This document shows, piece after piece, positions 41,454-50,722 of a stretch of DNA of 64,000 nucleotides; positions within the stretch are counted from its first letter, which is position 1, and every line of letters starts with the position of its first letter. The notes under the pieces were generated by a model. The model searched no databases, was not told where the DNA came from, and was given only the letters and a program-made list of their open reading frames with translations. The stretch is from Brotaphodocola faecis (GTDB lineage: Bacteria > Bacillota > Clostridia > Lachnospirales > Lachnospiraceae). The stretch covers positions 78,733-142,732 of the forward strand of contig NZ_JBBMFJ010000004.1 in assembly GCF_040096075.1 (NCBI RefSeq). Reading direction: 5' to 3'. A program made the position numbers and the translations under genes.

Positions 41454-42452
41454 ATGAAACAGCCACTCATCATTCTCACCGGGCCGACCGCGGTGGGAAA
41501 AACAGCATTGTCCATTGAACTTGCAAAGGCATTAAACGGCGAGATCATCAGTGCCGATTCCATGCAGGTGTACCGCCATATGGACATCGGGTCGGCCAAG
41601 ATCATGCCGGAGGAGATGGAGGGAGTGCCCCATCACCTCATTGACGTGCTGGAGCCCTGGGAGGAGTTTAATGTAACCCGCTTCCAGTCCATGGCAAAGG
41701 AAGCCATGGCGGGTATTTACAGCCGCGGCCATGTGCCGATCGTGACCGGCGGCACCGGATTTTACATCCAGGCGCTGGCCTACGACATTGACTTTACGGA
41801 GAATGAAGACCACAGCGGCATCCGGGAGGAACTGGAACAGCTGGCTGCAGAGAAAGGGGAAGAGCATCTGCACCAGATGCTGGCGGAAATCGACCCGGAA
41901 TCCGCGGAGGCGATTCACGCCAACAATGTAAAGCGGGTTATCCGTGCCATTGAATACTACCGGCTGACCGGAGAAAAGATTTCCGAGCATAATAAGCGGG
42001 AGCGGGAGAAACAGTCTCCTTATGACCTGTATTATTATGTGCTGACCCGGGACCGCGCCGCTCTTTACGAGCGGATTGACCGGCGGGTGGACATCATGAT
42101 GGAGCAGGGCCTGGTGGACGAGGTGAAGCGTTTAAAAGAAATGGGCTGCACCCGGGACATGGTGGCTATGCAGGGACTCGGATACAAGGAAATCCTGGAT
42201 TATCTGGATGGAGGGATCAGTCTGGAGGAGGCAGTTTATATCATCAAGCGCGACACGAGGCATTTCGCAAAGCGCCAGCTCACCTGGTTTAAGCGGGAAC
42301 GGGATGTGCGGTTTATTGCCGTGGATGATAAGAATGCCCTGTGGAGACATCAGACCGCAGATGCGGACAGCCAGGAAGACGACCGGAAGAAAATTTTAGA
42401 ATACATTTACAAGGACTACTTTGGAGGAAGAAACGAACATGGAACTGAATGA
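41454..42452 (+). CDS. miaA: tRNA dimethylallyltransferase MiaA
   Basis: MiaA transfers dimethylallyl to A37 of UNN-decoding tRNAs, forming the substrate for MiaB. The 332-residue protein begins with the P-loop GPTAVGKTALS and has the catalytic Asp segment ISADSMQVYRHMDIGSAK, PHHLIDV and TGGTGFYIQAL. The C-terminal ARRQLTWF-type motif reads FAKRQLTWFKRE. GGGGGAGTAG precedes the ATG. It overlaps the next gene by 14 bp. Having miaB, mutS, mutL and miaA on one transcript links translational fidelity and mismatch repair. Confidence 0.97.
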   Translation: MKQPLIILTGPTAVGKTALSIELAKALNGEIISADSMQVYRHMDIGSAKIMPEEMEGVPHHLIDVLEPWEEFNVTRFQSMAKEAMAGIYSRGHVPIVTGGTGFYIQALAYDIDFTENEDHSGIREELEQLAAEKGEEHLHQMLAEIDPESAEAIHANNVKRVIRAIEYYRLTGEKISEHNKREREKQSPYDLYYYVLTRDRAALYERIDRRVDIMMEQGLVDEVKRLKEMGCTRDMVAMQGLGYKEILDYLDGGISLEEAVYIIKRDTRHFAKRQLTWFKRERDVRFIAVDDKNALWRHQTADADSQEDDRKKILEYIYKDYFGGRNEHGTE

Positions 42453-43719
42453 GATGTACGAGGGACTTGGCATCAGTGAAAAAGTCCTGAAGTTTGGAAT
42501 AGAGATTGAAGAGAGCTTAAAGGAGCGTTTTAAAGCCATCGATGAAAACGCCGAATTTAACCAGATGAAGGTATTAAAGGCGATGCAGGAGGCGCGCGTC
42601 AGCGACATTCATTTTGCGGCAACCACTGGTTACGGATACAATGACCTGGGCCGTGATACACTGGAAGAGGTGTACGCAAAAGCGTTCCACGGCGAGGATG
42701 CCCTGGTGCGCCCGCAGCTGATCTCTGGAACCCACGCCCTGCATGTGGCACTGTCCAGCAACCTGCGCCCGGGCGATGAGCTCCTTTCCCCGGTGGGAAA
42801 ACCATACGATACCCTGGAAGAGGTCATCGGCATCCGTGAGTCGGCAGGTTCCTTAAAAGAGTACGGCGTGATCTACCGCCAGGTAGACCTTCTGGAGGAT
42901 GGCACTTTCGATTATGAGAACATCCGCAAGGCCATCAATGAGAAGACCAGGCTTATCACCATTCAGCGCTCCAAGGGTTATCAGACCCGCCCGACCTTCT
43001 CCGTAAGCCAGATCGGTGAGCTGATCGCGTTCTGCAAGAGCGTAAAGCCGGATGTGCTCTGCATGGTAGATAACTGCTACGGTGAGTTTGTAGAACGCAT
43101 TGAGCCGACGGACGTTGGTGCTGACATGATCGTTGGTTCCTTAATTAAGAACCCGGGCGGCGGCCTGGCACCGATCGGCGGCTATATCGTTGGTAAAAAA
43201 TCCTGCGTAGAGCAGGCATCCTACCGCTTAAGCGCACCGGGACTTGGAAAAGAGGTAGGCGCAAGCCTGGGCCTGAACCAGTCCTTCTATCAGGGCCTGT
43301 TCATGTCCCCGACCACTGTGGCAGGGGCGTTAAAGGGCGCGATCTTTGCAGCCAATGTGTATGAAAAACTGGGTTTTGCCGTTGTTCCGAACAGCACTGA
43401 GTCCCGTCACGACATCATCCAGGCTGTAACGCTGGGAACTCCGGAAGGCATGGTAGCATTCTGCAGGGGCATCCAGGCAGCAGCGCCGGTGGACAGCTTT
43501 GTATCCCCGGAACCGTGGGATATGCCGGGTTACGACGCACCGGTCATCATGGCAGCAGGTGCCTTTGTACAGGGCTCCTCCATTGAGCTGAGTGCCGATG
43601 GCCCGATCAAGCCGCCGTATGCGGTTTATTTCCAGGGCGGCCTGACCTGGTATCACGCAAAGCTGGGCATCTTAATGTCCCTGCAGAAGATGGTAGAAGC
43701 AGGCATTGTGACGCTGTAA
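42439..43719 (+). CDS. Methionine gamma-lyase family PLP protein (YnbB / aluminium-resistance type)
   Basis: PLP-dependent enzyme of 426 residues in the family annotated as methionine gamma-lyase family or aluminium resistance protein (Bacillus YnbB). The probable PLP Lys is in GSLIKNPGGGLAPIGGYIVG, preceded by MVDNCYGEF with the cofactor-ring Asp. Other family marks are QRSKGYQTRPTFSV and the N-terminal GYGYNDLGRDTLE. Actual substrate is unproven. The ATG at 42439, with TGGAGG 11-12 bp upstream, lies inside miaA; a TTG at 42421 in frame is less likely. It is the last gene of the miaB operon. Confidence 0.9.
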   Translation: MELNEMYEGLGISEKVLKFGIEIEESLKERFKAIDENAEFNQMKVLKAMQEARVSDIHFAATTGYGYNDLGRDTLEEVYAKAFHGEDALVRPQLISGTHALHVALSSNLRPGDELLSPVGKPYDTLEEVIGIRESAGSLKEYGVIYRQVDLLEDGTFDYENIRKAINEKTRLITIQRSKGYQTRPTFSVSQIGELIAFCKSVKPDVLCMVDNCYGEFVERIEPTDVGADMIVGSLIKNPGGGLAPIGGYIVGKKSCVEQASYRLSAPGLGKEVGASLGLNQSFYQGLFMSPTTVAGALKGAIFAANVYEKLGFAVVPNSTESRHDIIQAVTLGTPEGMVAFCRGIQAAAPVDSFVSPEPWDMPGYDAPVIMAAGAFVQGSSIELSADGPIKPPYAVYFQGGLTWYHAKLGILMSLQKMVEAGIVTL

Positions 43720-43848
43720 TTTTTTGCGGTAGAAAATATTAACCATTTCTAAAGTTTTCCATTTTTTGTATACACGATATTTGATTTGTGGTAAACTAAA
43801 AATTGTTCCCTTCCGCTTCGTACTTGGAGAGAGAATGGAGGGTGAACG

Positions 43849-44541
43849 ATGAAACACACGACAATGAAAGAGCTGCCCCATGATGAGCGGCCATATGAAC
43901 GCTGCGTAAAATCCGGGCCGGAGCATTTGAGTGACGCACAGCTTCTGGCTGTGATCCTCCGGACCGGAAGCACGCAGGAGAGCGTACTGGAGCTGGCTGC
44001 CCGGATTCTGGAGCTTGGAGGTCCCGGAGAAGGAATTCTGGGACTTTTGCATTTGTCCCTGCCGGAGTTGATGAGCGTCAAAGGCATTGGGCAGGTGAAA
44101 GCCATCCAGCTCCAGTGTATTGGAGAACTGTCCAGACGCATCTGGAAACGCAAAGCCATAAAGAGTCCGGTTCGTTTCAACGATCCGGTCCAGGTGGCGG
44201 AATACTATCAGGAAGACCTGCGTCATAAGGAACAGGAAGAGTTCCACATGATGCTTTTTAATACGAAACAAAATATGATTGGAGACGTAGCGCTGTCTAA
44301 GGGGACGGTGAATGCGTCTCTTGCCACACCGAGGGAAATCTTTATCCAGGCGTTGAAATTTCAGGCGGTAAGCCTGATCCTGGTGCACAATCACCCCAGC
44401 GGCGATCCGGAACCCAGCAGGGAAGATGTCCTTCTTACCCGGCGGGTGGAGGAGGCCGGACGGGTGATCGGCATTCCGGTGTTAGATCATATCATCATAG
44501 GTGATGGCACTTATGTCAGCATGAAAGAACGGGGATTATAA
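43849..44541 (+). CDS. radC: RadC/YeeS family JAMM-domain protein
   Basis: A 230-residue RadC-like protein with an N-terminal helix-hairpin-helix (LPELMSVKGIGQVKAIQLQC) and a C-terminal JAMM/MPN domain. The metal motif is LVHNHPSGDPEPSREDVLLT, i.e. His-x-His with the downstream Asp, and the Glu is in the KEQEEFHMMLF segment. Despite the name its role in DNA repair is doubtful, and a peptidase-like activity is assumed only from the fold. It precedes mreC by 3 bp. In many relatives mreB lies between radC and mreC; here it does not. Confidence 0.94.
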   Translation: MKHTTMKELPHDERPYERCVKSGPEHLSDAQLLAVILRTGSTQESVLELAARILELGGPGEGILGLLHLSLPELMSVKGIGQVKAIQLQCIGELSRRIWKRKAIKSPVRFNDPVQVAEYYQEDLRHKEQEEFHMMLFNTKQNMIGDVALSKGTVNASLATPREIFIQALKFQAVSLILVHNHPSGDPEPSREDVLLTRRVEEAGRVIGIPVLDHIIIGDGTYVSMKERGL

Positions 44542-44544
44542 CAG

Positions 44545-45423
44545 ATGGAATCAAAACGCAGCAAATACATTCTGATCGGACTGTCGGTTTTCTGCATTCT
44601 GCTGATCGGCATTACATCGTTTAAGGATGGATTCTTAAATCCGCTGAGAAGCGGCGTGGGCTATGTCTTAAGCCCGATCCAGTCGGGAGTGAACCGGGTG
44701 GGCACCTCACTTTACAACGGAATCAGCAACTACAGCACGTTGCGCAGCGCCATGGCGGAAAAGCAGGCTCTGCAGGAACGCATCGACGCGCTGGTGGAGG
44801 AGAACAGCCGCCTGCAGTCGGAACAGTTTGAACTGCAGCGTCTGCGGGAGCTTTATGATCTGGATCAGGACTATATGCAGTATCAGAAGATTGGAGCCAG
44901 GGTCATTGCGAAGGACTCTGGTGACTGGTTTCAGGTATTCCGGATCAACAAAGGTTCTGCGGACGGTGTTCAGGTAGATGCCAACGTCATGGCCGGAGGC
45001 GGCCTGGTGGGCATTGTTACGGATGTGGGAGCTCATTATGCTACAGTCCGCTCCATCATTGATGATGTAAGCCGTGTCAGCGGCATGGCCCAGCAGTCCG
45101 GAGATACCTGCATTGTATCCGGCGACCTGACTTTGTTCGGAGAGGGAAGGCTGCGTTTGAGCAACATTGCGGAGAATGGTGATCTGAAAGACGGAGACCG
45201 CATTGTGACCTCCAACATCAGTTCTAAATTTCTTCCGGGAATCCTGATCGGCTACGCGGCCGATATCACCACAGACCAGAGCCGTCTGACCAAGTCCGGT
45301 TACCTGATTCCGGCAGCACAGTTTGACAGCCTGCAGGAGGTGCTGGTCATCACGACCCTGAAAGAGGAAGAGGCACCGCAGGAGAGTACAGAAAATACAG
45401 AGGGGGCACAGACAGGCGCATGA
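44545..45423 (+). CDS. mreC: Rod shape-determining protein MreC
   Basis: MreC is a bitopic membrane protein of the elongasome that links MreB and MreD to PBP2. The 292-residue protein has one membrane segment at residues 9-24 (ILIGLSVFCILLIGIT), a coiled coil at about 65-110 (MAEKQALQERIDALVEENSR to QFELQRLREL), then the beta-rich domain. The Glu-rich C-terminal tail (KEEEAPQESTENTEG) is disordered. mreD starts at its stop with a 4-bp ATGA overlap. No mreB is present upstream. Confidence 0.95.
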   Translation: MESKRSKYILIGLSVFCILLIGITSFKDGFLNPLRSGVGYVLSPIQSGVNRVGTSLYNGISNYSTLRSAMAEKQALQERIDALVEENSRLQSEQFELQRLRELYDLDQDYMQYQKIGARVIAKDSGDWFQVFRINKGSADGVQVDANVMAGGGLVGIVTDVGAHYATVRSIIDDVSRVSGMAQQSGDTCIVSGDLTLFGEGRLRLSNIAENGDLKDGDRIVTSNISSKFLPGILIGYAADITTDQSRLTKSGYLIPAAQFDSLQEVLVITTLKEEEAPQESTENTEGAQTGA

Positions 45424-45935
45424 AACGGTTCTTATTAAATGTGGTACTGATGATCCTGGCTTTTACGGTCCAGAACTGTGTGTTTCCGCTGATTCCGTTT
45501 CTCACGGCAACTCCGAACTTGCTTCTGATCCTGACCTTTTCCTTTGGATTTATTTACGGAAAGGAAGCGGGACTGTTATACGGTCTGTTTGCCGGAATTT
45601 TACTAGATCTGTTTTACAGCGGCCCCTTCGGTTTTTATACACTGCTGTTCATCAACATCGGCTATTTCAACGGAATCTGCACCCAGTATTACTATGAGGA
45701 CTATATCAATCTGCCGCTGGTCATGAGTCTGGTCAATGAACTGATCTACAACCTGTATATTTACGTGTTCCGTTTTCTGATCCGCAACCGGCTGGATTTT
45801 CTTTATTACGCAAAGGAGATCATCATTCCGGAGCTGATCTTCACAGTTGTAACAACGCTGCTTATTTATCGCTTTTTCCTGTCTGCAAACCGGAGACTGG
45901 ATGAGCTGGACAATCGGCGGGAACGGGAATATTAA
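45420..45935 (+). CDS. mreD: Rod shape-determining protein MreD
   Basis: MreD is a polytopic membrane protein (171 residues, about five hydrophobic helices). Typical features are VLMILAFTVQNCVFPLIPFL near the N-terminus, the TPNLLLILTFSFGFIYG segment and a DLFYSGPFGFYTLLFI stretch. It works with MreC and PBP2 in lateral wall synthesis. The start overlaps mreC by 4 bp, and PBP2 follows 38 bp downstream. Confidence 0.93.
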   Translation: MKRFLLNVVLMILAFTVQNCVFPLIPFLTATPNLLLILTFSFGFIYGKEAGLLYGLFAGILLDLFYSGPFGFYTLLFINIGYFNGICTQYYYEDYINLPLVMSLVNELIYNLYIYVFRFLIRNRLDFLYYAKEIIIPELIFTVVTTLLIYRFFLSANRRLDELDNRREREY

Positions 45936-45973
45936 ATACCGAAACATGAGACACAAATAGGAGTGACATAAGC

Positions 45974-48856
45974 GTGCTGAAAGATTTCTTCCATAAATTA
46001 TATGATTTTTTAAAACGGGTCTTAAGCTCCCGTATCTTTGCGCTGGCGCTGGTATTTACCGGCATGTTTCTGATTCTGGCGGTCAAGCTGTTCGAGCTGC
46101 AGATTGTAAACGGAGAATCCTATCTGGAAGATTATGTCCAGATGATCGAAAAAACAGTGACAACGCCGGGCACCCGCGGCAATATCTATGACCGCAACGG
46201 GAATCTTCTGGCCTACAATGAGCTGGCTTACGCAGTGACGGTACAGGATACGGGCGATTATCCAAAAAGTGCCGGCATGAATTCCATGCTCCTGAAACTG
46301 ATCCGGATTTTGAACAAACATGGTTATCAGGCGCAGGGTAAGCTGGAAATTGCGATCAATGACGATGGGGAAATCGTCTATACCTCATCATCGGAGGCTG
46401 CAAGAAAACGGTTCCTGCGGGATTTTTACGGACGCAAATCCGTAGATGAGCTGGATGATGACAAGGGAAAATATCCGACAGCAGTGACAGCAAGAGAACT
46501 GATCGAAAAGAAAAAAACAGCATACGGGATTGACAAGATGAAAGATGATAAGGGCAATCCCCTGATTCTTTCTGATGCGGAACTGGTGCAGCTTGTCAAT
46601 ATCCGGTATACGATGTCACTTGTCGCATATAAAAAATATGAGGCGATTACCATCTGTGACCGGGTGGATGATGAGACCGTAGCAGATCTGATGGAACATA
46701 CTGCGGAGCTGAAGGGTGTGGAGGTAGCAGAGACGACTATCCGCCGCTATAATGACGCAGAGTATTTTGCGCCAATCATCGGCTACACCGGTAAGGTACA
46801 GGAGGACCAGCTGGAGGAGCTCAAAAAGACAAATCCGGAGTATGAACTCAGCGATATTGTCGGCCGTACCGGCATTGAGGCATCCATGGAACTGCAACTT
46901 CAGGGACATAAGGGTTATAAGAACCTGGTGGTCAACAACGTGGGAAATGTCATGCAGGTGATTTCGGAAACCCAGGCGTCCACCGGCAATGATATTTACC
47001 TGACCATTGACCGGGACCTGCAGATCGGAATCTACCATCTGATCGAACAGCAGTTAGCAGGTATTGTGGCCAAAGCCCTGGTCAATCAGGACGTGGATAC
47101 CTCTGCTATCACGGATTCCTCCAAGATCAGCATTCCGGTGAAGGACGCGTACTACCAGCTCATCAACAACAATGTGCTTTCCTTAAGCCATATGGCTTCG
47201 GAGAATGCCACGGACATTGAGCGCCAGATCCAGTCCATCTACACCTCATCGAGGGAGCAGATTTTAGAGCGCCTGCGCTACGAGCTGATGAGCGACCATC
47301 CAACCATGATGAAGGATCTGCCGCAGGATATGATGGCCTACATGGCCTATATTTACAACTGGCTTTCTGACAGTACGGTAGGCATTGTCCAGAAAGACCG
47401 GATTGACCAGAACAGTGAGAGCTATCTGGCCTGGAAAAACGATGAGATCAGCCTGCGGGATTACATTTATGCCGGTATCTCGGAAAACTGGATTGACACT
47501 ACGAAACTGAATGTTACCAGCAAATATTCCAGCGCGGATGATATTTATCAGGTCCTCGTGGACTATACGCTGGATCAGTTAAAGGATGACGCGAAGTTTA
47601 CTAAACGTATTTACCGCTACCTGATCAACGACCAGGTCATCACCGGACGCCAGCTCTGCCTGGCCCTTTACGCCCAGGGCGTACTTCCCTATGACGCAAA
47701 TGAGGTGCAGCTCTTAACGGGCAACGGTGAGGAATACGCTTTCCAGTTTATCCGCCGCAAGATTCAGAACATTGAGCTGACTCCGGCCCAGCTGGCCCTG
47801 GACCCGTGTACCGGCGGCGTGGTCATCACCGATGTCAATACCGGAGAGGTGCGGGCGTTGGTTACTTACCCGAGTTATGACAACAACCGCCTGTCCGGAA
47901 GCGCGGACCCGGCGTATATGAAACAGCTGCAGGAAGATTTGTCCCTGCCGCTTTACAACAACGCGACTCAGGCCAAGAAAGCACCGGGTTCCACATTTAA
48001 GCCGATCACCGCCATTGCGGGACTGGAGGAGAAGGTTATCGGCCTTTATGAAACCATCGACTGTACCGGTGAATATAAGGAAGTAGATCCGCCCATTAAG
48101 TGCTGGATTTACCCGGGACACCATGGACCGTTAACCGTTGTGGGCGGCCTTCAGAACTCCTGCAACTATTTCTTCTCGGAGGTGGCACACCGTCTGGCAA
48201 CCAACCGGGACACGCTGGTTTATTCTACGGATATGGGTGTGGATACCATCCGCCGCTATGCGTCCATGTTTGGCTTAAACCGTCCGTCCGGCATTGAAAT
48301 TCCGGAGACGACACCGGAGCTGACAACAGAGGACCCGGAGCGTTCTGCTATGGGACAGGGTACCAACTCGTATTCCAATGTACAGCTTTCCCGTTATGTG
48401 GCAGCCATTGCCAACAGCGGAACGGTCTTTGACTTAAGCCTGTTAGACAAGATGACGGATTCTGAGGGAAACCTCATCAAAGATTTTACTCCGGAGGCAA
48501 CCGGGCATGTGGATATCGCGGATTCCACCTGGGACGCAGTCCATCAGGGCATGCGCGCCGTGGTAACGGATGGTTCTGTAAGTAAGATCTTTAAGGATCT
48601 GGAGGTGGAGATTGCCGGTAAGACCGGTACGGCCCAGGAGTCCAGAACCCGTGGTAACCATGCGTTCTTTATTTCCTACGGACCGTATACAAACCCGGAG
48701 ATCTGCGTAACCGTCAATATTCCTTACGGATATTCTTCCTCCAACGCGGCAATGGTGGCAAAAAATGTCTACCGCTTTTACTACGGATATACCGATCTGG
48801 AATCCATCCTGAGCAGTGGTGCCCTGGAAGTTTCCAATGTTAAGGTCGGAGACTAA
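45974..48856 (+). CDS. mrdA: Penicillin-binding protein 2 (elongasome transpeptidase), long form
   Basis: PBP2 is the class B transpeptidase that cross-links lateral peptidoglycan. The N-terminal membrane segment is at residues 16-36, followed by GTRGNIYDRNGNLLAYNELA, the class B opening. The transpeptidase has KAPGSTFKPITA (active Ser and Lys), NSCNYFF (Ser-x-Asn) and AGKTGTAQ (Lys-Thr-Gly). The 960 residues are far longer than the roughly 600-700 common for PBP2; the extra 250 or so lie between the dimerisation part and the catalytic domain, about residues 365-610. It starts with GTG after AGGAGTGA. It lies between mreD and minC, as expected for the elongation PBP. Confidence 0.93.
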   Translation: MLKDFFHKLYDFLKRVLSSRIFALALVFTGMFLILAVKLFELQIVNGESYLEDYVQMIEKTVTTPGTRGNIYDRNGNLLAYNELAYAVTVQDTGDYPKSAGMNSMLLKLIRILNKHGYQAQGKLEIAINDDGEIVYTSSSEAARKRFLRDFYGRKSVDELDDDKGKYPTAVTARELIEKKKTAYGIDKMKDDKGNPLILSDAELVQLVNIRYTMSLVAYKKYEAITICDRVDDETVADLMEHTAELKGVEVAETTIRRYNDAEYFAPIIGYTGKVQEDQLEELKKTNPEYELSDIVGRTGIEASMELQLQGHKGYKNLVVNNVGNVMQVISETQASTGNDIYLTIDRDLQIGIYHLIEQQLAGIVAKALVNQDVDTSAITDSSKISIPVKDAYYQLINNNVLSLSHMASENATDIERQIQSIYTSSREQILERLRYELMSDHPTMMKDLPQDMMAYMAYIYNWLSDSTVGIVQKDRIDQNSESYLAWKNDEISLRDYIYAGISENWIDTTKLNVTSKYSSADDIYQVLVDYTLDQLKDDAKFTKRIYRYLINDQVITGRQLCLALYAQGVLPYDANEVQLLTGNGEEYAFQFIRRKIQNIELTPAQLALDPCTGGVVITDVNTGEVRALVTYPSYDNNRLSGSADPAYMKQLQEDLSLPLYNNATQAKKAPGSTFKPITAIAGLEEKVIGLYETIDCTGEYKEVDPPIKCWIYPGHHGPLTVVGGLQNSCNYFFSEVAHRLATNRDTLVYSTDMGVDTIRRYASMFGLNRPSGIEIPETTPELTTEDPERSAMGQGTNSYSNVQLSRYVAAIANSGTVFDLSLLDKMTDSEGNLIKDFTPEATGHVDIADSTWDAVHQGMRAVVTDGSVSKIFKDLEVEIAGKTGTAQESRTRGNHAFFISYGPYTNPEICVTVNIPYGYSSSNAAMVAKNVYRFYYGYTDLESILSSGALEVSNVKVGD

Positions 48857-48863
48857 TCAGAAT

Positions 48864-48887
48864 GCGCTCCCAAATTTCCGGGAGCGC
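48864..48887 (+). other. Intercistronic hairpin between PBP2 and minC
   Basis: GCGCTCCC pairs with GGGAGCGC around AAATTTCC. No T run follows, so partial attenuation or mRNA processing is more likely than full termination. Confidence 0.5.
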
Positions 48888-48916
48888 GGATACAACAAAG
48901 GGGAGCGGGTGAAACC

Positions 48917-49582
48917 ATGAAAAACAGGATTGTGATCAAAAGCAGCAAGGCAGGCATGACAGTGATTCTGGATCCGGAGTGCAGCTTTGAAGAACTGATC
49001 GCGGAGCTTGCCACAAAATTTAAGGAGTCGGCCCGGTTCTGGGGCAATGCCCAGATGGCACTGCTCTTGCAGGGACGGCCCCTCACGGCCGCCCAGGAAA
49101 TGCAGATTGTCAACACTATCACGGAAAACTCCGGCATCGAGGTGCTCTGCCTGTTAGATCAGGATCTGGAGCGGGTGGAGCGGTGTGAGAAAGCGCTGAA
49201 CCAGAAGCTGATGGAGCTTTCCGAGCGGACCGGCCAGTTTTACCGGGGAGATCTGCATCGGGGAGAATCCATAGAATCGGAGGCCAGCATCGTCATTATC
49301 GGAGATGTACGCCACGGCGCCCGTGTGGCGGCAAAAGGAAACATCATTGTGCTGGGGGAACTGCGCGGTTCCGTCCATGCCGGAGTTGCCGGAAACCGGG
49401 AAGCGGTGGTGGCAGCCATGGAGATGGCGCCTCTTCAGATCCGCATTGCCGACATTTCCTGTCATTACGGTGACAAAGGAAAGAAGCTGGGCAAGGGTCC
49501 CATGATTGCTTCTGTAGAAAATTGTAGTATTTGTACGAAAGTAATAAAAAAATCTTTCTTAAATATGTTAAATTTCAATTAA
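48917..49582 (+). CDS. minC: Septum site-determining protein MinC
   Basis: MinC inhibits FtsZ polymerisation away from midcell. The 221-residue protein has an N-terminal FtsZ-inhibitory domain (VIKSSKAGMTVILDPECSFE) and the C-terminal beta-helix domain for dimerisation and MinD binding (FYRGDLHRGESIESEASIVI; GDVRHGARVAAKGNIIVLGE; LRGSVHAG). A short Cys/Lys-containing tail follows. A hairpin precedes it. The AGGGGAGCGG region supplies the ribosome binding site. minD lies 64 bp downstream and may also have its own promoter. Confidence 0.93.
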   Translation: MKNRIVIKSSKAGMTVILDPECSFEELIAELATKFKESARFWGNAQMALLLQGRPLTAAQEMQIVNTITENSGIEVLCLLDQDLERVERCEKALNQKLMELSERTGQFYRGDLHRGESIESEASIVIIGDVRHGARVAAKGNIIVLGELRGSVHAGVAGNREAVVAAMEMAPLQIRIADISCHYGDKGKKLGKGPMIASVENCSICTKVIKKSFLNMLNFN

Positions 49583-49585
49583 TAC

Positions 49586-49614
49586 TGGAAATATTTAAGA
49601 ATATAGGGTAAAAT
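49586..49614 (+). promoter_or_regulatory. Possible minD promoter
   Basis: TGGAAA (49586-49591) and TAAAAT (49609-49614) are 17 bp apart in an AT-rich gap between minC and minD. The match is moderate. Confidence 0.4.
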
Positions 49615-49646
49615 AGATTCGGTAGAATTTTTCAGGAGGCGTTTCT

Positions 49647-50438
49647 ATGAGTGAAGTCATGGTAATTACTTCTGGAAAAGGCGGGGTCGGCAAAACCACC
49701 ACCACCGCAAACATCGGGACAGGCCTGGCACTGTTAGGCTACAGCGTTGTGCTGATCGACACAGACATCGGCCTGCGCAATCTCGACGTTGTGATGGGAT
49801 TGGAAAACCGCATCATCTATAATCTCGTAGATGTGGTAGAAGGCAACTGCCGCATGAAGCAGGCCCTGATAAGAGACAAAAGATACCCGAACCTTTATCT
49901 GCTTCCATCTGCCCAGACCCGGGACAAGTCCTCTGTGAACCCGGGCCAGATGAAAAAACTGGTGGATGATCTGCGGGAAGAGTTCGACTATATACTGCTT
50001 GACTGTCCTGCAGGAATTGAACAGGGATTCCAGAATGCCATTGCCGGTGCGGACCGGGCCATTGTGGTCACGACGCCGGAGGTATCCGCCATCCGGGATG
50101 CCGACCGTATCATCGGTCTTCTGGAGGCGGCACGCATGGAAGACATTCGTCTGATCGTGAACCGGATCCGTATGGATATGGTGCGGCGGGGAGACATGAT
50201 GTCAGTCGATGACGTGGCGGATATTCTGGCAGTTCCGGTCATTGGTGCGGTCCCCGATGACGAAGATATCGTCATATCCGCCAATCAGGGGGAACCGCTG
50301 GCAGATACAAGCTCCCTGGCGGGGGAAGCCTATTTCAATATCTGCAGGAGAATTTCAGGGGAATCCGTTCCATTTATGGATTTAGATCCCCACAAAGGAA
50401 TTCTGGTCCGCATTTCCGGCTTTTTAAAGAGGGCATAG
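49647..50438 (+). CDS. minD: Septum site-determining ATPase MinD
   Basis: MinD is a ParA-like ATPase that recruits MinC to the membrane and is displaced by MinE. The 263-residue protein starts with the deviant Walker A SGKGGVGKTTTTANIG and has DTDIGLRNLDVVMGLENRI and LLDCPAGIEQGF. The C-terminal amphipathic membrane helix is readable (ILVRISGFLKRA). CAGGAGGCG precedes the ATG. minE follows after 12 bp. Confidence 0.98.
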   Translation: MSEVMVITSGKGGVGKTTTTANIGTGLALLGYSVVLIDTDIGLRNLDVVMGLENRIIYNLVDVVEGNCRMKQALIRDKRYPNLYLLPSAQTRDKSSVNPGQMKKLVDDLREEFDYILLDCPAGIEQGFQNAIAGADRAIVVTTPEVSAIRDADRIIGLLEAARMEDIRLIVNRIRMDMVRRGDMMSVDDVADILAVPVIGAVPDDEDIVISANQGEPLADTSSLAGEAYFNICRRISGESVPFMDLDPHKGILVRISGFLKRA

Positions 50439-50450
50439 GAGGTGGAGCGG

Positions 50451-50708
50451 ATGAGAATACCTGGAAGATCCGCAAAGAGTAATTCCGGTGAGATTGCCCG
50501 GGCCAGATTAAAACTGCTTCTGGTTTCGGATCAGTCGGGAGTGAATCCCGGCATCATTGGAATGATCCGCGATGATCTGGTGCGTGTCCTGTCACGGTAT
50601 GCCCAGATCGATGCCGGTGCCATGGAACTTCGGCTGGTACGCCCGGAAGAGGGCGGCCAGCAGGCCTTTCTGATTACAGCGGCCTTTCCGGTCCGGCAAA
50701 TTACATGA
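50451..50708 (+). CDS. minE: Cell division topological specificity factor MinE
   Basis: MinE stimulates MinD ATPase and drives the oscillation or gradient of MinCD. The 85-residue protein has the N-terminal anti-MinCD part (ARARLKLLLVSDQSGVNPGI) and the C-terminal specificity domain (LVRVLSRYAQIDAGAMELRL). The ATG at 50451 is preferred because AGGAGG is 8 bp upstream; the GTG at 50442 in frame would leave no spacing. Having the complete minCDE set, rather than a DivIVA/MinJ arrangement, is common in clostridia. Confidence 0.92.
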   Translation: MRIPGRSAKSNSGEIARARLKLLLVSDQSGVNPGIIGMIRDDLVRVLSRYAQIDAGAMELRLVRPEEGGQQAFLITAAFPVRQIT

Positions 50709-50722
50709 ACGAGGAATGAAGC

